NCBI GenBank assembly: GCA_024278955.1
Contig: JAJRSE010000051.1
Location: 1-64,000, forward strand
Origin: Planctomycetota bacterium
GTDB lineage: Bacteria; Planctomycetota; Planctomycetia; Pirellulales; Lacipirellulaceae
Direction of reading: 5' to 3'
Length of the DNA stretch: 64,000 nucleotides
Shown: in pieces, positions 35,244-43,180 of the stretch
Position numbering within the stretch: position 1 is the stretch's first letter
How the letters are laid out: each line of letters starts with the position of its first letter
Notes under the pieces: model-generated
What the model saw: only the letters and a program-made list of their open reading frames with translations
The model's database searches: none
What the model was told of the DNA's origin: nothing
Position numbers and translations under genes: made by a program

Positions 35244-35378
35244 TTGCATTGGTGCGTTTGTCTTTGTGGTCACCCGACGTGTGAGCGTCGGGGGTGAGTT
35301 TCGAACGGGACATCCCTCGGCTCACGCGCGGGTTATGATGGGATCGAATTCTGGCTACAGAGACACTGGCACAATCGG

Positions 35379-35555
35379 CTATTTCGACGAGCCTCGGTAG
35401 CGCTGCAACGTGTGGCCTACGTAAAAAATGGCGACGGAGACCAGGAGGAACTGGAGCATTTGGCCGACCGAGATACGGTTGTTCATTTGGGCAACCATCG
35501 CCAGGGGAGCGAGACCCATTCCCAACAGCTGTAAAAATCGCGATAATGTGTGCAT
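35379..35555 (-). CDS. Small membrane protein of unknown function
   Basis: A 58-residue protein. The ORF-track start at 35564 uses TTG; the ATG at 35555 (MHTLSRFLQLLGMG) is preferred. Two hydrophobic segments (LQLLGMGLAPLAMVA and MLQFLLVSVAIFYVG) flank a short NNRISVGQ turn, and the end is basic (LQRYRGSSK). I recall similar very short membrane proteins in other planctomycetes, which is the main reason to accept it. It is divergent from the DUF983 gene. No function can be assigned. Confidence 0.55.
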   Translation of the reverse strand: MHTLSRFLQLLGMGLAPLAMVAQMNNRISVGQMLQFLLVSVAIFYVGHTLQRYRGSSK

Positions 35556-35671
35556 GCCGTGCAACGTAGCTTGTAAGCGACCTGCAAACTAGACACCTCG
35601 AAGCTGTTTTTTGAATTATTTTCTCGTCCTCAGTCCCCTTCTGCAGCTGCCAAAGTCTGGCGCCGATCTTC

Positions 35672-36109
35672 ATGGAAACTTCGATTACTACGCCTACTCA
35701 CGAAACCCATTCGGAAAGTCTCTGGACCTTAGTGCTCCGCGCGACGAAACTGCGCTGCCCGGCCTGCGGTAAAGGCAAGCTGTTTTGTGGCTTGCTGACG
35801 ATGAATGACCCTTGCCAGGAGTGCGGCCGTAAGTACGAACGAGAGCCTGGCTATCTGCTTGGTTCGATTTACGTCAATTACGGAGTGACGGCCCTGCTGG
35901 TTTTGATTATGTACTTCGGCATGTTCCTTGGTACGGACTTGACTGGAAAGCAGATACTGGGGGTCACAGCAACTTTTTCGCTGCTGTTTCCTCTCTGGTT
36001 CTTTCGATTTGCAAGAGCCTACTGGGTGGCCATGGACGAGAAGTTCGACCCTTGGCCCAACGAGGCCGAGGCTCGCGAGATGGCTGCTGAAATCACGAAG
36101 ACAAAATGA
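35672..36109 (+). CDS. DUF983 family membrane protein
   Basis: A 145-residue protein. An N-terminal zinc-ribbon-like region with two CxxC pairs (RCPACGKGKLFCG and PCQECGRKYERE) precedes two transmembrane segments (GVTALLVLIMYFGMFLG and LGVTATFSLLFPLWFFRFA). DUF983 genes are often found beside cytochrome oxidase genes, and here it converges with the end of the large oxidase operon, only 40 bp away. That fits a role in oxidase biogenesis, but the biochemical function is not known. The ATG start follows a short spacer without a strong ribosome-binding site. Confidence 0.85.
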   Translation: METSITTPTHETHSESLWTLVLRATKLRCPACGKGKLFCGLLTMNDPCQECGRKYEREPGYLLGSIYVNYGVTALLVLIMYFGMFLGTDLTGKQILGVTATFSLLFPLWFFRFARAYWVAMDEKFDPWPNEAEAREMAAEITKTK

Positions 36110-36148
36110 TTGGCCGTAAAGGGCGCGAGGGTTCGCAGGGAGATACGT

Positions 36149-36487
36149 TTAGACGTTTTCTTTGCGATTGCCAGGTTCGTTTGTCCTGTTTTGGTCGGTT
36201 TTCGCCTGCTGTTCGCGAGCACGGCGAATCGAATAATATGCCGCCCCGCCGAAGGTGCCGATGATTACGAACGGCATCGCCATCATGAAAAGGATGCTAT
36301 AGAAGTAGCCGCGGGCCATTGCCTGAGAGCTGGCGTCGGCACCGGCTAGGCCGTCCTTGCAGGTTGGGCATGCCATGGCGGTGGTCGCGGCAGCCAGCAC
36401 TGCTACGAGCACTAGTAGGGTGATTGCATGGCGTGAAAAAATCGCGCCGCGGGCACGGGCCAACATCGATTGTTTACGGTGATTCAT
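36149..36487 (-). CDS. Small membrane protein with periplasmic CxxC, end of the respiratory operon
   Basis: A 112-residue protein with TAGGAGAG 8 bases before the ATG. A first hydrophobic segment (AITLLVLVAVLAAATTAMA) could be a signal peptide or anchor and is followed at once by CPTCKDG, then a second transmembrane segment (FYSILFMMAMPFVIIGTFGGAAYYSI) and a charged cytoplasmic tail. The CxxC at the outer membrane face, next to SCO and DUF420, suggests a copper- or thiol-handling part in assembly of the CuA site; this is inference from place and motif. It is the last gene of the block. Confidence 0.7.
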   Translation of the reverse strand: MNHRKQSMLARARGAIFSRHAITLLVLVAVLAAATTAMACPTCKDGLAGADASSQAMARGYFYSILFMMAMPFVIIGTFGGAAYYSIRRAREQQAKTDQNRTNEPGNRKENV

Positions 36488-36515
36488 AGGTAAGCTCTCC
36501 TACGGTAATTGTAGG

Positions 36516-37028
36516 TTAGTTTGCGACAGGCGGCCAGAGGTGATACAGCATCACATAGACGAGGACCCCTGTCACCGAGACATAGAGCCAAATCGGAAAC
36601 GTCCAGCGGGCTAGCTTTCGGTGTCTGGCTAGGAATCGTAGGCGAACCTCCATCGGCAGCTTGCTGGCGCCACGAACTCCGAGCCCCATCAGGGCGAAAG
36701 CAATGGTCGTGACTGTCAAAAATGGAACGGTTGCGGCAAGCAACACATGAGTTGCAAGCAGCGTCCAGTAGACGTATTTTACGCTGCCGGGATGCGTAAA
36801 TTTCACGCTCCCTTCCATCCAATGGTAGGCCAGATAGCTAATCAAAAACAAACAAGAGACGAAAAACGCCGCCAGCATTACGCGTGCGTGGGCCTTCGGA
36901 CGAGGGCGTCGGCTTTTGATTAGCCGATACCCGATTAGCAGCAGCACCGTGGCAAGCGTGTTGAGCGCCGCGTTCAGATGAACTAGCGGGTGAGCAACAA
37001 AAGCAAGGAGAACGAGAGGGAATTCCAT
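36516..37028 (-). CDS. DUF420 family membrane protein
   Basis: A 170-residue protein. The start at 37028 (MEFPLVLLAFVAHPLVHLN) is preferred to 37115 because it lies one base after the SCO stop, as expected for coupled genes. Five hydrophobic segments: LNALNTLATVLLLIGY-type start, FFVSCLFLISYLAYHW, VYWTLLATHVLLAATVPF, TIAFALMGLG and FPIWLYVSVTGVLVYVML. Conserved His residues (HPLVHLN, YHWMEG, LATHVLLA, ARHRKLARWTFP) fit DUF420/CtaM, a factor needed for haem-copper oxidase maturation in Gram-positive bacteria. Its neighbours (SCO, oxidase genes) support that role. Confidence 0.85.
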   Translation of the reverse strand: MEFPLVLLAFVAHPLVHLNAALNTLATVLLLIGYRLIKSRRPRPKAHARVMLAAFFVSCLFLISYLAYHWMEGSVKFTHPGSVKYVYWTLLATHVLLAATVPFLTVTTIAFALMGLGVRGASKLPMEVRLRFLARHRKLARWTFPIWLYVSVTGVLVYVMLYHLWPPVAN

Positions 37029-37029
37029 A

Positions 37030-37689
37030 TTATGCCGCGGGTTGCTCCTCCGTTTGCGCCTTGGTCGCTTCGGTCGAAGCGGCCGGAGTCGTTTCTTCTG
37101 CCAAACATTCGACAAGCAGCTCGCGTAGTTTCTCTGCTTGGCTGATGCGTGAGGCGTCGTACATGCCGCGGATTTTTCCGGACTTGCCTATGACGACTGC
37201 CATCTCGTTATGTCCCTTCCAGGTGACTGGCTGTTTCATGACCTCGACGCCGACTCGTTTGACGTAGGCGAAATCGGCTCGGCAGAATAACCACCGTTTG
37301 GAATCGGCCTGAAAGCGGTCGGCATATTTTTGTAGTTCTGGCAGCGTGTCGGTATCGGGGTCGACCGTGATGCTGACCCAGGTGACGTCTTTAAGTTCTT
37401 CTAGGCTGTTGAGATATTTGATGCTCGAATTCAGGCGTTCGCAGTTCCCGGGGCAAGTGGCAAAGAAGAAGGTCGTGACCCAGACCTTGCCGAGCATTTC
37501 GCTCGACCGGAAGGGAAGCCCGCTTCGCTCGGTGAGCTCGAACTCGTCGAGCGGAGGGCCTTTGAACTCGATGCCGCCGACGGCTTGGGCCTTTTGAAAT
37601 TGCTCGACCTGATACCACTTCCAGCCGCCGTAACTGGCAGCCAAGACGACCATGAGCGAGAGCCAATAGGGGAGTGTTGAATTGTTCAT
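37030..37689 (-). CDS. SCO1/SenC-type copper chaperone
   Basis: The start at 37689 has AGGAGA 6 bases upstream; 219 residues. An N-terminal membrane anchor (LPYWLSLMVVLAASYGGW) is followed by a thioredoxin-fold domain. The copper ligands are visible: CPGNC in FFATCPGNCERLN and the distal His in WKGHNEMAVVIG, with the DPDTDTLPELQKYA segment typical of SCO. It delivers copper to, or reduces, the CuA centre of oxidase subunit II on the outer face of the membrane. The C-terminus is a low-complexity Ala/Thr/Glu tail. The start codon overlaps the ABC permease stop by 4 bases. Confidence 0.93.
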   Translation of the reverse strand: MNNSTLPYWLSLMVVLAASYGGWKWYQVEQFQKAQAVGGIEFKGPPLDEFELTERSGLPFRSSEMLGKVWVTTFFFATCPGNCERLNSSIKYLNSLEELKDVTWVSITVDPDTDTLPELQKYADRFQADSKRWLFCRADFAYVKRVGVEVMKQPVTWKGHNEMAVVIGKSGKIRGMYDASRISQAEKLRELLVECLAEETTPAASTEATKAQTEEQPAA

Positions 37690-38498
37690 AGCAAATCTCC
37701 TGTCGTACGAGTGGCGGCAATGCGCCAAGCCAATACGAACATTATCACAGCAAACCCGATTGTTACTAGCCAGCAGGTGGCAAGGCCAGGCATGGCCTCG
37801 GCGGCAACGGTTGGCACTTCAAACCGTAGAAGGTGCCTTAGGCCAGCGACGCCGTAGGTTAATGGGTTGAATCGAGAAAATAGCGTAAGCCAACTTCCCG
37901 CCTCGTCCGGGAAGAGTGAACCGGAAAGCAGCCACATCGGAAACAGGAAAACGCTCATAATTGCATGAAATCCTTGAGTCGATTCCATTCGCCAAGCGAT
38001 GAAGAAGCCCAAAGAGGTCAATGCGACGGCGATGACTGCCATGAGCGAAACTGCAAGCAAAATATCGAACGGCGAACTTACGATATCGAGCGTGAAGCAG
38101 CCCAGAACCAGAAAAACCAGGGCTTGCAGCATCGCGATTGCCGAGCCGCCGACGATTTTTCCGAGTACCATCGCCCAACGTGGAGCCGGAGCCACGAGGA
38201 CCGATTGTAAAAAACCTTCGCTACGGTCTTCGATAATCGAAATGGTCGCAAAGATGGCGGTGAACAGAAGAATCATGGCCAAGGTGCCAGGGAAAAAGAA
38301 CTCGGGGCCCAGCCCCTTCCCTCGAAAACCCATGCTAAACAAACCCCAGAACATGATCGGCTGGAGCATCGCCCCAACGACGCGGTTGCGCTGCCGAAAA
38401 AAACGAACGAGTTCTCGCTGTGCAAGGGTCAAAACCACAGGCCCCCAGGGAACCGCGGCAAGCGAGCCATTCGTCATTCTACTTTCGTCATTCTGCAT
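37686..38498 (-). CDS. ABC-2 type permease in the oxidase operon
   Basis: A 270-residue inner-membrane protein with about six transmembrane segments and the ABC-2 signature region (FATISIIEDRSEGFLQSVLVAPAPRWAMVLGKIVGG; WLLSGSLFPDEAGSW; NPLTYGVAGLRHLL). The first codons (MQNDESRMTNG) come from iterated AATGACGAA words, so the ATG at 38477 is a possible alternative start. It overlaps the ATPase gene by 11 bp and the SCO gene by 4 bp. Its place between subunit IV and SCO suggests a job in oxidase or copper-site assembly, but the substrate is unknown. Confidence 0.88.
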   Translation of the reverse strand: MQNDESRMTNGSLAAVPWGPVVLTLAQRELVRFFRQRNRVVGAMLQPIMFWGLFSMGFRGKGLGPEFFFPGTLAMILLFTAIFATISIIEDRSEGFLQSVLVAPAPRWAMVLGKIVGGSAIAMLQALVFLVLGCFTLDIVSSPFDILLAVSLMAVIAVALTSLGFFIAWRMESTQGFHAIMSVFLFPMWLLSGSLFPDEAGSWLTLFSRFNPLTYGVAGLRHLLRFEVPTVAAEAMPGLATCWLVTIGFAVIMFVLAWRIAATRTTGDLL

Positions 38499-39477
38499 TC
38501 ATATACCTATGCCCGGTGCAGTCGATGAAGACGTCTTCTAGTGTCGGCTTGCCAAGGGTGATGGTCTGGATTTCGTTGGGAAACGCTTCGACCAGCCGGC
38601 TAATCCACTGGTGGCCTTCGGTTTGCTCTAGTCGTACCGTGCCGTCTAGCTCGGTTGCCTCGCAATCGAACCGAGTACGAATCGCCTGAGCCAACTCGGC
38701 CGGCTGTTCGGTACGGATATTGATGGAATCGCCGCCGACCGAAGCCTGCAAAGCAGTCGGCGTATCAAGAGCGACCAGCTGTCCTTGGTGCATAATCGCA
38801 ATCCGATCGGCGCGCTCGGCCTCTTCGAGCAAGTGTGTGGTTAAAAGAATCGTGACGCCCTGATCTTCTTTGACTCGCCGCAAGTATTGCCAAAGATCGG
38901 CCCTCGCGCCAGGGTCGAGCCCTGTGCTCGGCTCATCCATCAACAACAACTGAGGGCGATGTAACATTCCTTTGGCCAGTTCGACGCGTCGACGCATTCC
39001 ACCGGAGAGCGTCTCGACCAGGTCGGCAGCTCGCTCGACGATTCCTAACGCTTCGAGCATCTCTTGGGTACGCTCGCTCAATTCGGCGCCCGACATTCCA
39101 TAGAGCCGGCCTTGGTGGGTCAGGTTCTCGGCAACGGTCAGTTTCTTGTCGAGACTTGGAGCTTGAAACACGACCCCTAGCTTGCTTCGGATTGCAGTTG
39201 TCTCGCGTTGCAGGCAATGGCCCAAGATGGAAACGTTGCCACTTTCGAGCGGAATTAAAGTCGACAAGACGCGAAAAAGGGTCGTCTTGCCGCTGCCGTT
39301 GGGTCCGAGAAAGACAAAGATCTCTCCCGAGCGCACGTCGAGCGATAGATTATCAACGGCTTTCCGCTCGCCATAGTTGTGAGAAACTTTGGAAACAACG
39401 ATTGCGAGATCATCGGGCACGGGCCGTCCAGACATGTGAGGAAAAACGGGGGCAAGCTCACATGCTTCCTTGGCCAT
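38488..39477 (-). CDS. ABC transporter ATP-binding protein in the oxidase operon
   Basis: A 329-residue ATPase of the NatA/DrrA type: Walker A GPNGSGKTT, Q-loop VVFQAPSLD, signature LSGGMRRRVELAKG, Walker B LLLMDEPSTGLD and switch His in LLTTHLLEEAE. A C-terminal domain (about 245-325) ends with TLEDVFIDCTGHRY, a common end of this class. The start at 39477 gives a 14-residue lead; Met15 (MSGRPVPDD) is an alternative. It forms a two-gene transporter with the overlapping permease. Confidence 0.92.
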   Translation of the reverse strand: MAKEACELAPVFPHMSGRPVPDDLAIVVSKVSHNYGERKAVDNLSLDVRSGEIFVFLGPNGSGKTTLFRVLSTLIPLESGNVSILGHCLQRETTAIRSKLGVVFQAPSLDKKLTVAENLTHQGRLYGMSGAELSERTQEMLEALGIVERAADLVETLSGGMRRRVELAKGMLHRPQLLLMDEPSTGLDPGARADLWQYLRRVKEDQGVTILLTTHLLEEAERADRIAIMHQGQLVALDTPTALQASVGGDSINIRTEQPAELAQAIRTRFDCEATELDGTVRLEQTEGHQWISRLVEAFPNEIQTITLGKPTLEDVFIDCTGHRYMNAE

Positions 39478-39524
39478 GAGCCGTCTGCGAATCTCAAGAC
39501 TTTGCAGACGAGATCGTAAGATCG

Positions 39525-39998
39525 TTAAGTGGAGGGATGCTCGGATTCGTGTTCTGCCTCGTGCGAATGCTCAGAGTGTTCGTCCTCGGATTCGTGCGAG
39601 TGGTCGGCCTGCTCCTCGGCCTGAACTTCTGCTGCATAAATCATCCGATCTTGCGATGCATGACGCATACGCAATCCGATGTCTGGCACAAGAACAATCA
39701 TCAAGAAAATCGACATCAGACTTGCGGGAATGGTCAGCATCCATTTCCAATTGGTTTCCCACTTCAAGTGCATGAAAAACGTAATCACGAGCATCGCCTT
39801 CGAGCAGGAGACCGCCATCATGAACGTACGGCTAACGCCGACCGACACGCGATCTCTCCAAAAATCGAAGTACGTTAGAAACGACAAGGAGGTAAGGATA
39901 CACAGGGCAAAAAAAACCGTGAGGTAGAGTCCCGTGCTACCGTGGCCAGGGTGGTCGTCGTGAGCAGTTTCGGCTGACATAGTTACTTCGCTCGCCAT
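39525..39998 (-). CDS. Cytochrome c oxidase subunit IV-type protein with His-rich ends
   Basis: The ORF-track start at 40046 is TTG; the ATG at 39998 or 39980 is more likely, giving about 150 residues. Three transmembrane segments (YLTVFFALCILTSLSFLTYF, MMAVSCSKAMLVITFFMHLKWE, MLTIPASLMSIFLMIVLVP) match the COX4_pro/subunit IV pattern, including FFMHLKWE. Before them is DDHPGHG, and after them a long acidic tail rich in His (HSHESEDEHSEHSH and further). It follows subunit III by 87 bp in the operon. Subunit IV is a small accessory part of caa3-type oxidases; the tail could bind metal. Confidence 0.85.
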   Translation of the reverse strand: MASEVTMSAETAHDDHPGHGSTGLYLTVFFALCILTSLSFLTYFDFWRDRVSVGVSRTFMMAVSCSKAMLVITFFMHLKWETNWKWMLTIPASLMSIFLMIVLVPDIGLRMRHASQDRMIYAAEVQAEEQADHSHESEDEHSEHSHEAEHESEHPST

Positions 39999-40085
39999 GG
40001 CGAGCGCCTCGTTGGCTGCAATCTTAAAAGGTAAAGGTTCCGGCAATTTTTTGGAACGCGGTTATCCCAGGTCGCTTTGGCTTCG

Positions 40086-41096
40086 CTAAAACAAGTAAAG
40101 TAGTGGGAACAGGAAGATCCATACGAGATCGACAAAGTGCCAATAAAGGCCTACGTTTTCGATCAAGCCTGCGTTGCTGGTCCCTAGCGTTTTGGTCAGC
40201 ATGATCGCGAAAGCAATCAGCCCAATGATCACATGCAAAGCATGAAAACCGGTGAGCAAGAAATAGGTGCTCACCCACATGTTGCCACCTGGAATCATGA
40301 TCGGCAGTTTGAGCCACGGATACAGATCATTGAGTCCCTGGACATGGCCGGTCGCGGCGGGGGTGCTGGTACTTGCGAGGTGGAAATTTGAGCTGAGAGC
40401 TGCCGCATGAGTCGACCTTTTGTGCTGGTCGTGGACACTTGCTCGCGGGTAAATCGCATCGGCCATTTCCAGGAGCAAAATCCGCCCTGCCGGCGATGCC
40501 GGATCTTCACGAATCGCCTTCTCTGCCGGAACGACGTAGTCGAGCGAAATACTGTCGACCAGTGTCAACTGTTCGTTCTGAGCTTCTGTGCGATCGGTCG
40601 TATTCTCTAACTCGGCCTTCAAAACAGCCAGTCGCTTCCGGACTGCCTGGGAGTAGTAGACATCGGCTTTTTCGTAGATTTGGCTATGCGGGTACTGTGG
40701 GTAAAGGCTGTGGGAAAATTTCGCTTTGTACTCGTACATTTTGATGCCGAGAAAGACGACTCCGAGCAGGGTGGTGAGTATCATCCAGCTTTTCGCCAGC
40801 GAGGCATTATTTTTTTTCGCCGCTTCAAGGGCTAAAACGATCGTTACGCTCGAACAAATTAGCACGAAGGTATTCGTCGCACCCCAAATCTCGGCCAAAT
40901 GCACATCATGGGTGCTCGGCCAACTGATGGCTCCAAACCTTAGGACAAGGTATGTGCCGAACAAAGCGGCAAAGAACATGATTTCGGTTGACAGGAACAG
41001 CCACATAAATGTCTTGCCGTTGGAAATCGGCAGCGCAGGCTGGTAGTCGAAATTCGGACCATGGCTAGGGCCGTCGTCTTTAGGGTTATCGCTCAT
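40086..41096 (-). CDS. coxC: Cytochrome c oxidase subunit III with large hydrophilic insert
   Basis: A 336-residue protein, against about 200 for a typical caa3-type subunit III. The conserved parts are present: [20 protein letters not shown] at the start, [20 protein letters not shown], then [15 protein letters not shown] and [20 protein letters not shown] at the end. Between the third and fourth membrane segments sits an insert of about 140 residues (128-268) that is helical, charged and partly Tyr/Gln-rich ([16 protein letters not shown]). The His/Glu motifs of the core are intact, so it should still assemble with subunit I. It is encoded 70 bp after haem O synthase. Confidence 0.92.
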   Translation of the reverse strand: MSDNPKDDGPSHGPNFDYQPALPISNGKTFMWLFLSTEIMFFAALFGTYLVLRFGAISWPSTHDVHLAEIWGATNTFVLICSSVTIVLALEAAKKNNASLAKSWMILTTLLGVVFLGIKMYEYKAKFSHSLYPQYPHSQIYEKADVYYSQAVRKRLAVLKAELENTTDRTEAQNEQLTLVDSISLDYVVPAEKAIREDPASPAGRILLLEMADAIYPRASVHDQHKRSTHAAALSSNFHLASTSTPAATGHVQGLNDLYPWLKLPIMIPGGNMWVSTYFLLTGFHALHVIIGLIAFAIMLTKTLGTSNAGLIENVGLYWHFVDLVWIFLFPLLYLF

Positions 41097-41166
41097 AATT
41101 CTTTTATCTACTCTGAATTCTTCTATCTTGGGAAACTCTTAATTCAGCTACAGGGGTTTCTCTCCG

Positions 41167-42072
41167 TCACATCGTGACGATTAACAACATGACCATCCAT
41201 GCCGGTAGGTACAACAGCGTACCTCGAAGCAACAAGCGGGCTGAGGCTTCGTCTCGCATGAGTGCAAAACGGACCGACAGCGCAAACTGAACCACTCCGA
41301 GGGAAAAGGTCCAAACCAAAAAAACCAAGGGGCTTCCGCCGGTTGGCAATACGGCAGGAATTAGACTTACCGGAATTAACACGAGCGCCGTAACAACCGC
41401 TAGCGCACCGCTACGAATGCCTGAAGGATCGACCACCGAAAGCATGCGATGGCCTGCCGCCTCATAATCGCGACGGTATAACCATGCGATGGCCATAAAG
41501 TGTGGGAACTGCCACAAGAACAAGACGGTAGCTAGCGCGTAGGCGGTTAAAGTCAGCGGCTGTCCGGTAGCTGTCCAACCCATTAGCAAGGGGATCGTAC
41601 CTGAGACAGCGCCGACGGTTGTGTTGAGCGGAGTTCGTGTTTTTAGCGGAGTATAAATCAGGGCGTAAACTACCCAGCTCGCTAAACCGAGTGCCGCCGT
41701 CAACAGATTGACTTGCAAAGCGAGCCAACCTAGGCCGAGTACCAAACTCACTCCCGAGAGCAGCAAGGCCTCGAAGCTCGTCACGCGGCCAGTTGGCAAG
41801 GGGCGATCGGCAGTTCGCGGCATAAGCGAGTCGTTCTCGCGTTCCCACCAGCTATTGGCAATACTGGCACTCGCGGCCACTAGTGCGGTACCGAACAAGG
41901 CATGCAGCACGACTGTAAAATTCAGCGAATGAGGCGCCGCAATACATGCCGCCACTCCGGCGACAATTAGCTCGAGCACGACGATTCGAGGCTTGGTCAT
42001 CTCAAAGTAATCGGCAAGTCGTGCTGTCAGGACACTCGCTCGCTGCTCCGTATTTAAGATCGAGCTACTCAT
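41167..42072 (-). CDS. ctaB: Protohaem IX farnesyltransferase (haem O synthase)
   Basis: A 301-residue UbiA-superfamily membrane enzyme that farnesylates haem B to haem O for the oxidase. About nine hydrophobic segments. The prenyl-binding motif is seen as NSWWERENDSLMPRTADRPL, with Glu in place of the first Asp of the usual N-x3-D motif; the second conserved segment is YTPLKTRTPLNTTVGAVSG, followed by FLWQFPHFMAIAWLYRRDYEAAG. The ATG overlaps the ctaA stop by 4 bases, so haem A and haem O synthases are translated together. Confidence 0.94.
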   Translation of the reverse strand: MSSSILNTEQRASVLTARLADYFEMTKPRIVVLELIVAGVAACIAAPHSLNFTVVLHALFGTALVAASASIANSWWERENDSLMPRTADRPLPTGRVTSFEALLLSGVSLVLGLGWLALQVNLLTAALGLASWVVYALIYTPLKTRTPLNTTVGAVSGTIPLLMGWTATGQPLTLTAYALATVLFLWQFPHFMAIAWLYRRDYEAAGHRMLSVVDPSGIRSGALAVVTALVLIPVSLIPAVLPTGGSPLVFLVWTFSLGVVQFALSVRFALMRDEASARLLLRGTLLYLPAWMVMLLIVTM

Positions 42073-43085
42073 AGCAGGACCTCCACTAGTCGCGTCGAGG
42101 TGGGCAAATTCGAGAGACTGCGAGCAGAAAACCCCGTCTGTCGGGCGATTCGCAGCGCGATGGCTAGCGAGATCACTAAAATCAGCGACCCGACCGCCAC
42201 ATGGCTCGTGATAATCGATGCCTGAAAGAAGTCTGCCTCGCGGTTAAGGAATTGTAGTTCGCCTATCCACGCCATCGCCCAGGCAGGCATACCGTACTTC
42301 ACCAACCATGTGCTCATGCCGAGCAATAATTGGATTCCCACCAAGCCGAGCAAGATCAACCCGCCCGCAACCTGAAGCTGGCTACGTAAACAACGAGCGG
42401 CTAGCAGAAGCACGTGAGCAACAATCATCAGGGCGAGGAAAAGGTGGAAGTAGACGGCGATTTGAAAAAGGACCGGTGAAATGGTGCTCAGCATATGAGG
42501 ACTGTGGCGGACAATTGCTCCTACGACCAACTGGGCGTATGCCAAGCAGGTGCAAACCACTGCCAGGCGAAGTACTTTTTTTCCGGAAGGGGAACTTGCC
42601 GCCTTGGGAACACTCTCCCACCATTGCGAAGTAAAGACGACCATCGCTATGCCCATCGCAAAAAACAGAGGACCGGTGCAACCATGCACAAGTGCCAGGG
42701 TGCGTTGATCAAACATCACTCGCATTCCGCCCAGTACGCCTTGCAGGATGACTCCTGCTAAAATGGCAAGGCTAAACATCCGCACCCAGCGACGCGATTC
42801 GCCCAGCCAAGTCAAAACGACAAGCAAGATCGACAACAAGCCTGCGGCCATGCCGAGTAGGCGATGGCCGTGTTCGACAAACTTATCGCCGGTAGAGCTG
42901 AGCCATGGGTAAAAGGGCATCCAATAGCCGTCGGAGGTAATCCAATCGCGAAATGCCATTCCCGCGTCTGTGGTGGTGACCAAACCGCCGACCCAAATCA
43001 ACGGAAACGTCGCGCAGACCAAAAGCCAAGCACATCGATGTGCCCACTTGCTTCGGCGTTGCGTGTTGTTTGGGTCAGAGTTCAT
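42069..43085 (-). CDS. ctaA: Haem A synthase (COX15/CtaA)
   Basis: A 338-residue membrane enzyme that oxidises haem O to haem A. About eight transmembrane segments in two similar halves. Conserved features: WVGGLVTTTDAGMAFRDW, then KFVEHGHRLLGMAAGLL with the first His pair, ALVHGCTGPLFFAMG, QLVVGAIVRH, and a second-half His in ITSHVAVGSLILV. It lacks the N-terminal Cys pair of Bacillus CtaA, so it is closer to the COX15-like type. It is placed between subunit I and ctaB in the operon, which fits haem A supply to this oxidase. Confidence 0.92.
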   Translation of the reverse strand: MNSDPNNTQRRSKWAHRCAWLLVCATFPLIWVGGLVTTTDAGMAFRDWITSDGYWMPFYPWLSSTGDKFVEHGHRLLGMAAGLLSILLVVLTWLGESRRWVRMFSLAILAGVILQGVLGGMRVMFDQRTLALVHGCTGPLFFAMGIAMVVFTSQWWESVPKAASSPSGKKVLRLAVVCTCLAYAQLVVGAIVRHSPHMLSTISPVLFQIAVYFHLFLALMIVAHVLLLAARCLRSQLQVAGGLILLGLVGIQLLLGMSTWLVKYGMPAWAMAWIGELQFLNREADFFQASIITSHVAVGSLILVISLAIALRIARQTGFSARSLSNLPTSTRLVEVLL

Positions 43086-43180
43086 TGGTTTCAGGGTTTA
43101 CTGATTTCGGAGTTTATTGATTCAAGGGGGATGCGGGTTAAGGTTTTTTATGCAATCCCTAACGGCCACGGTTCCGTTGG

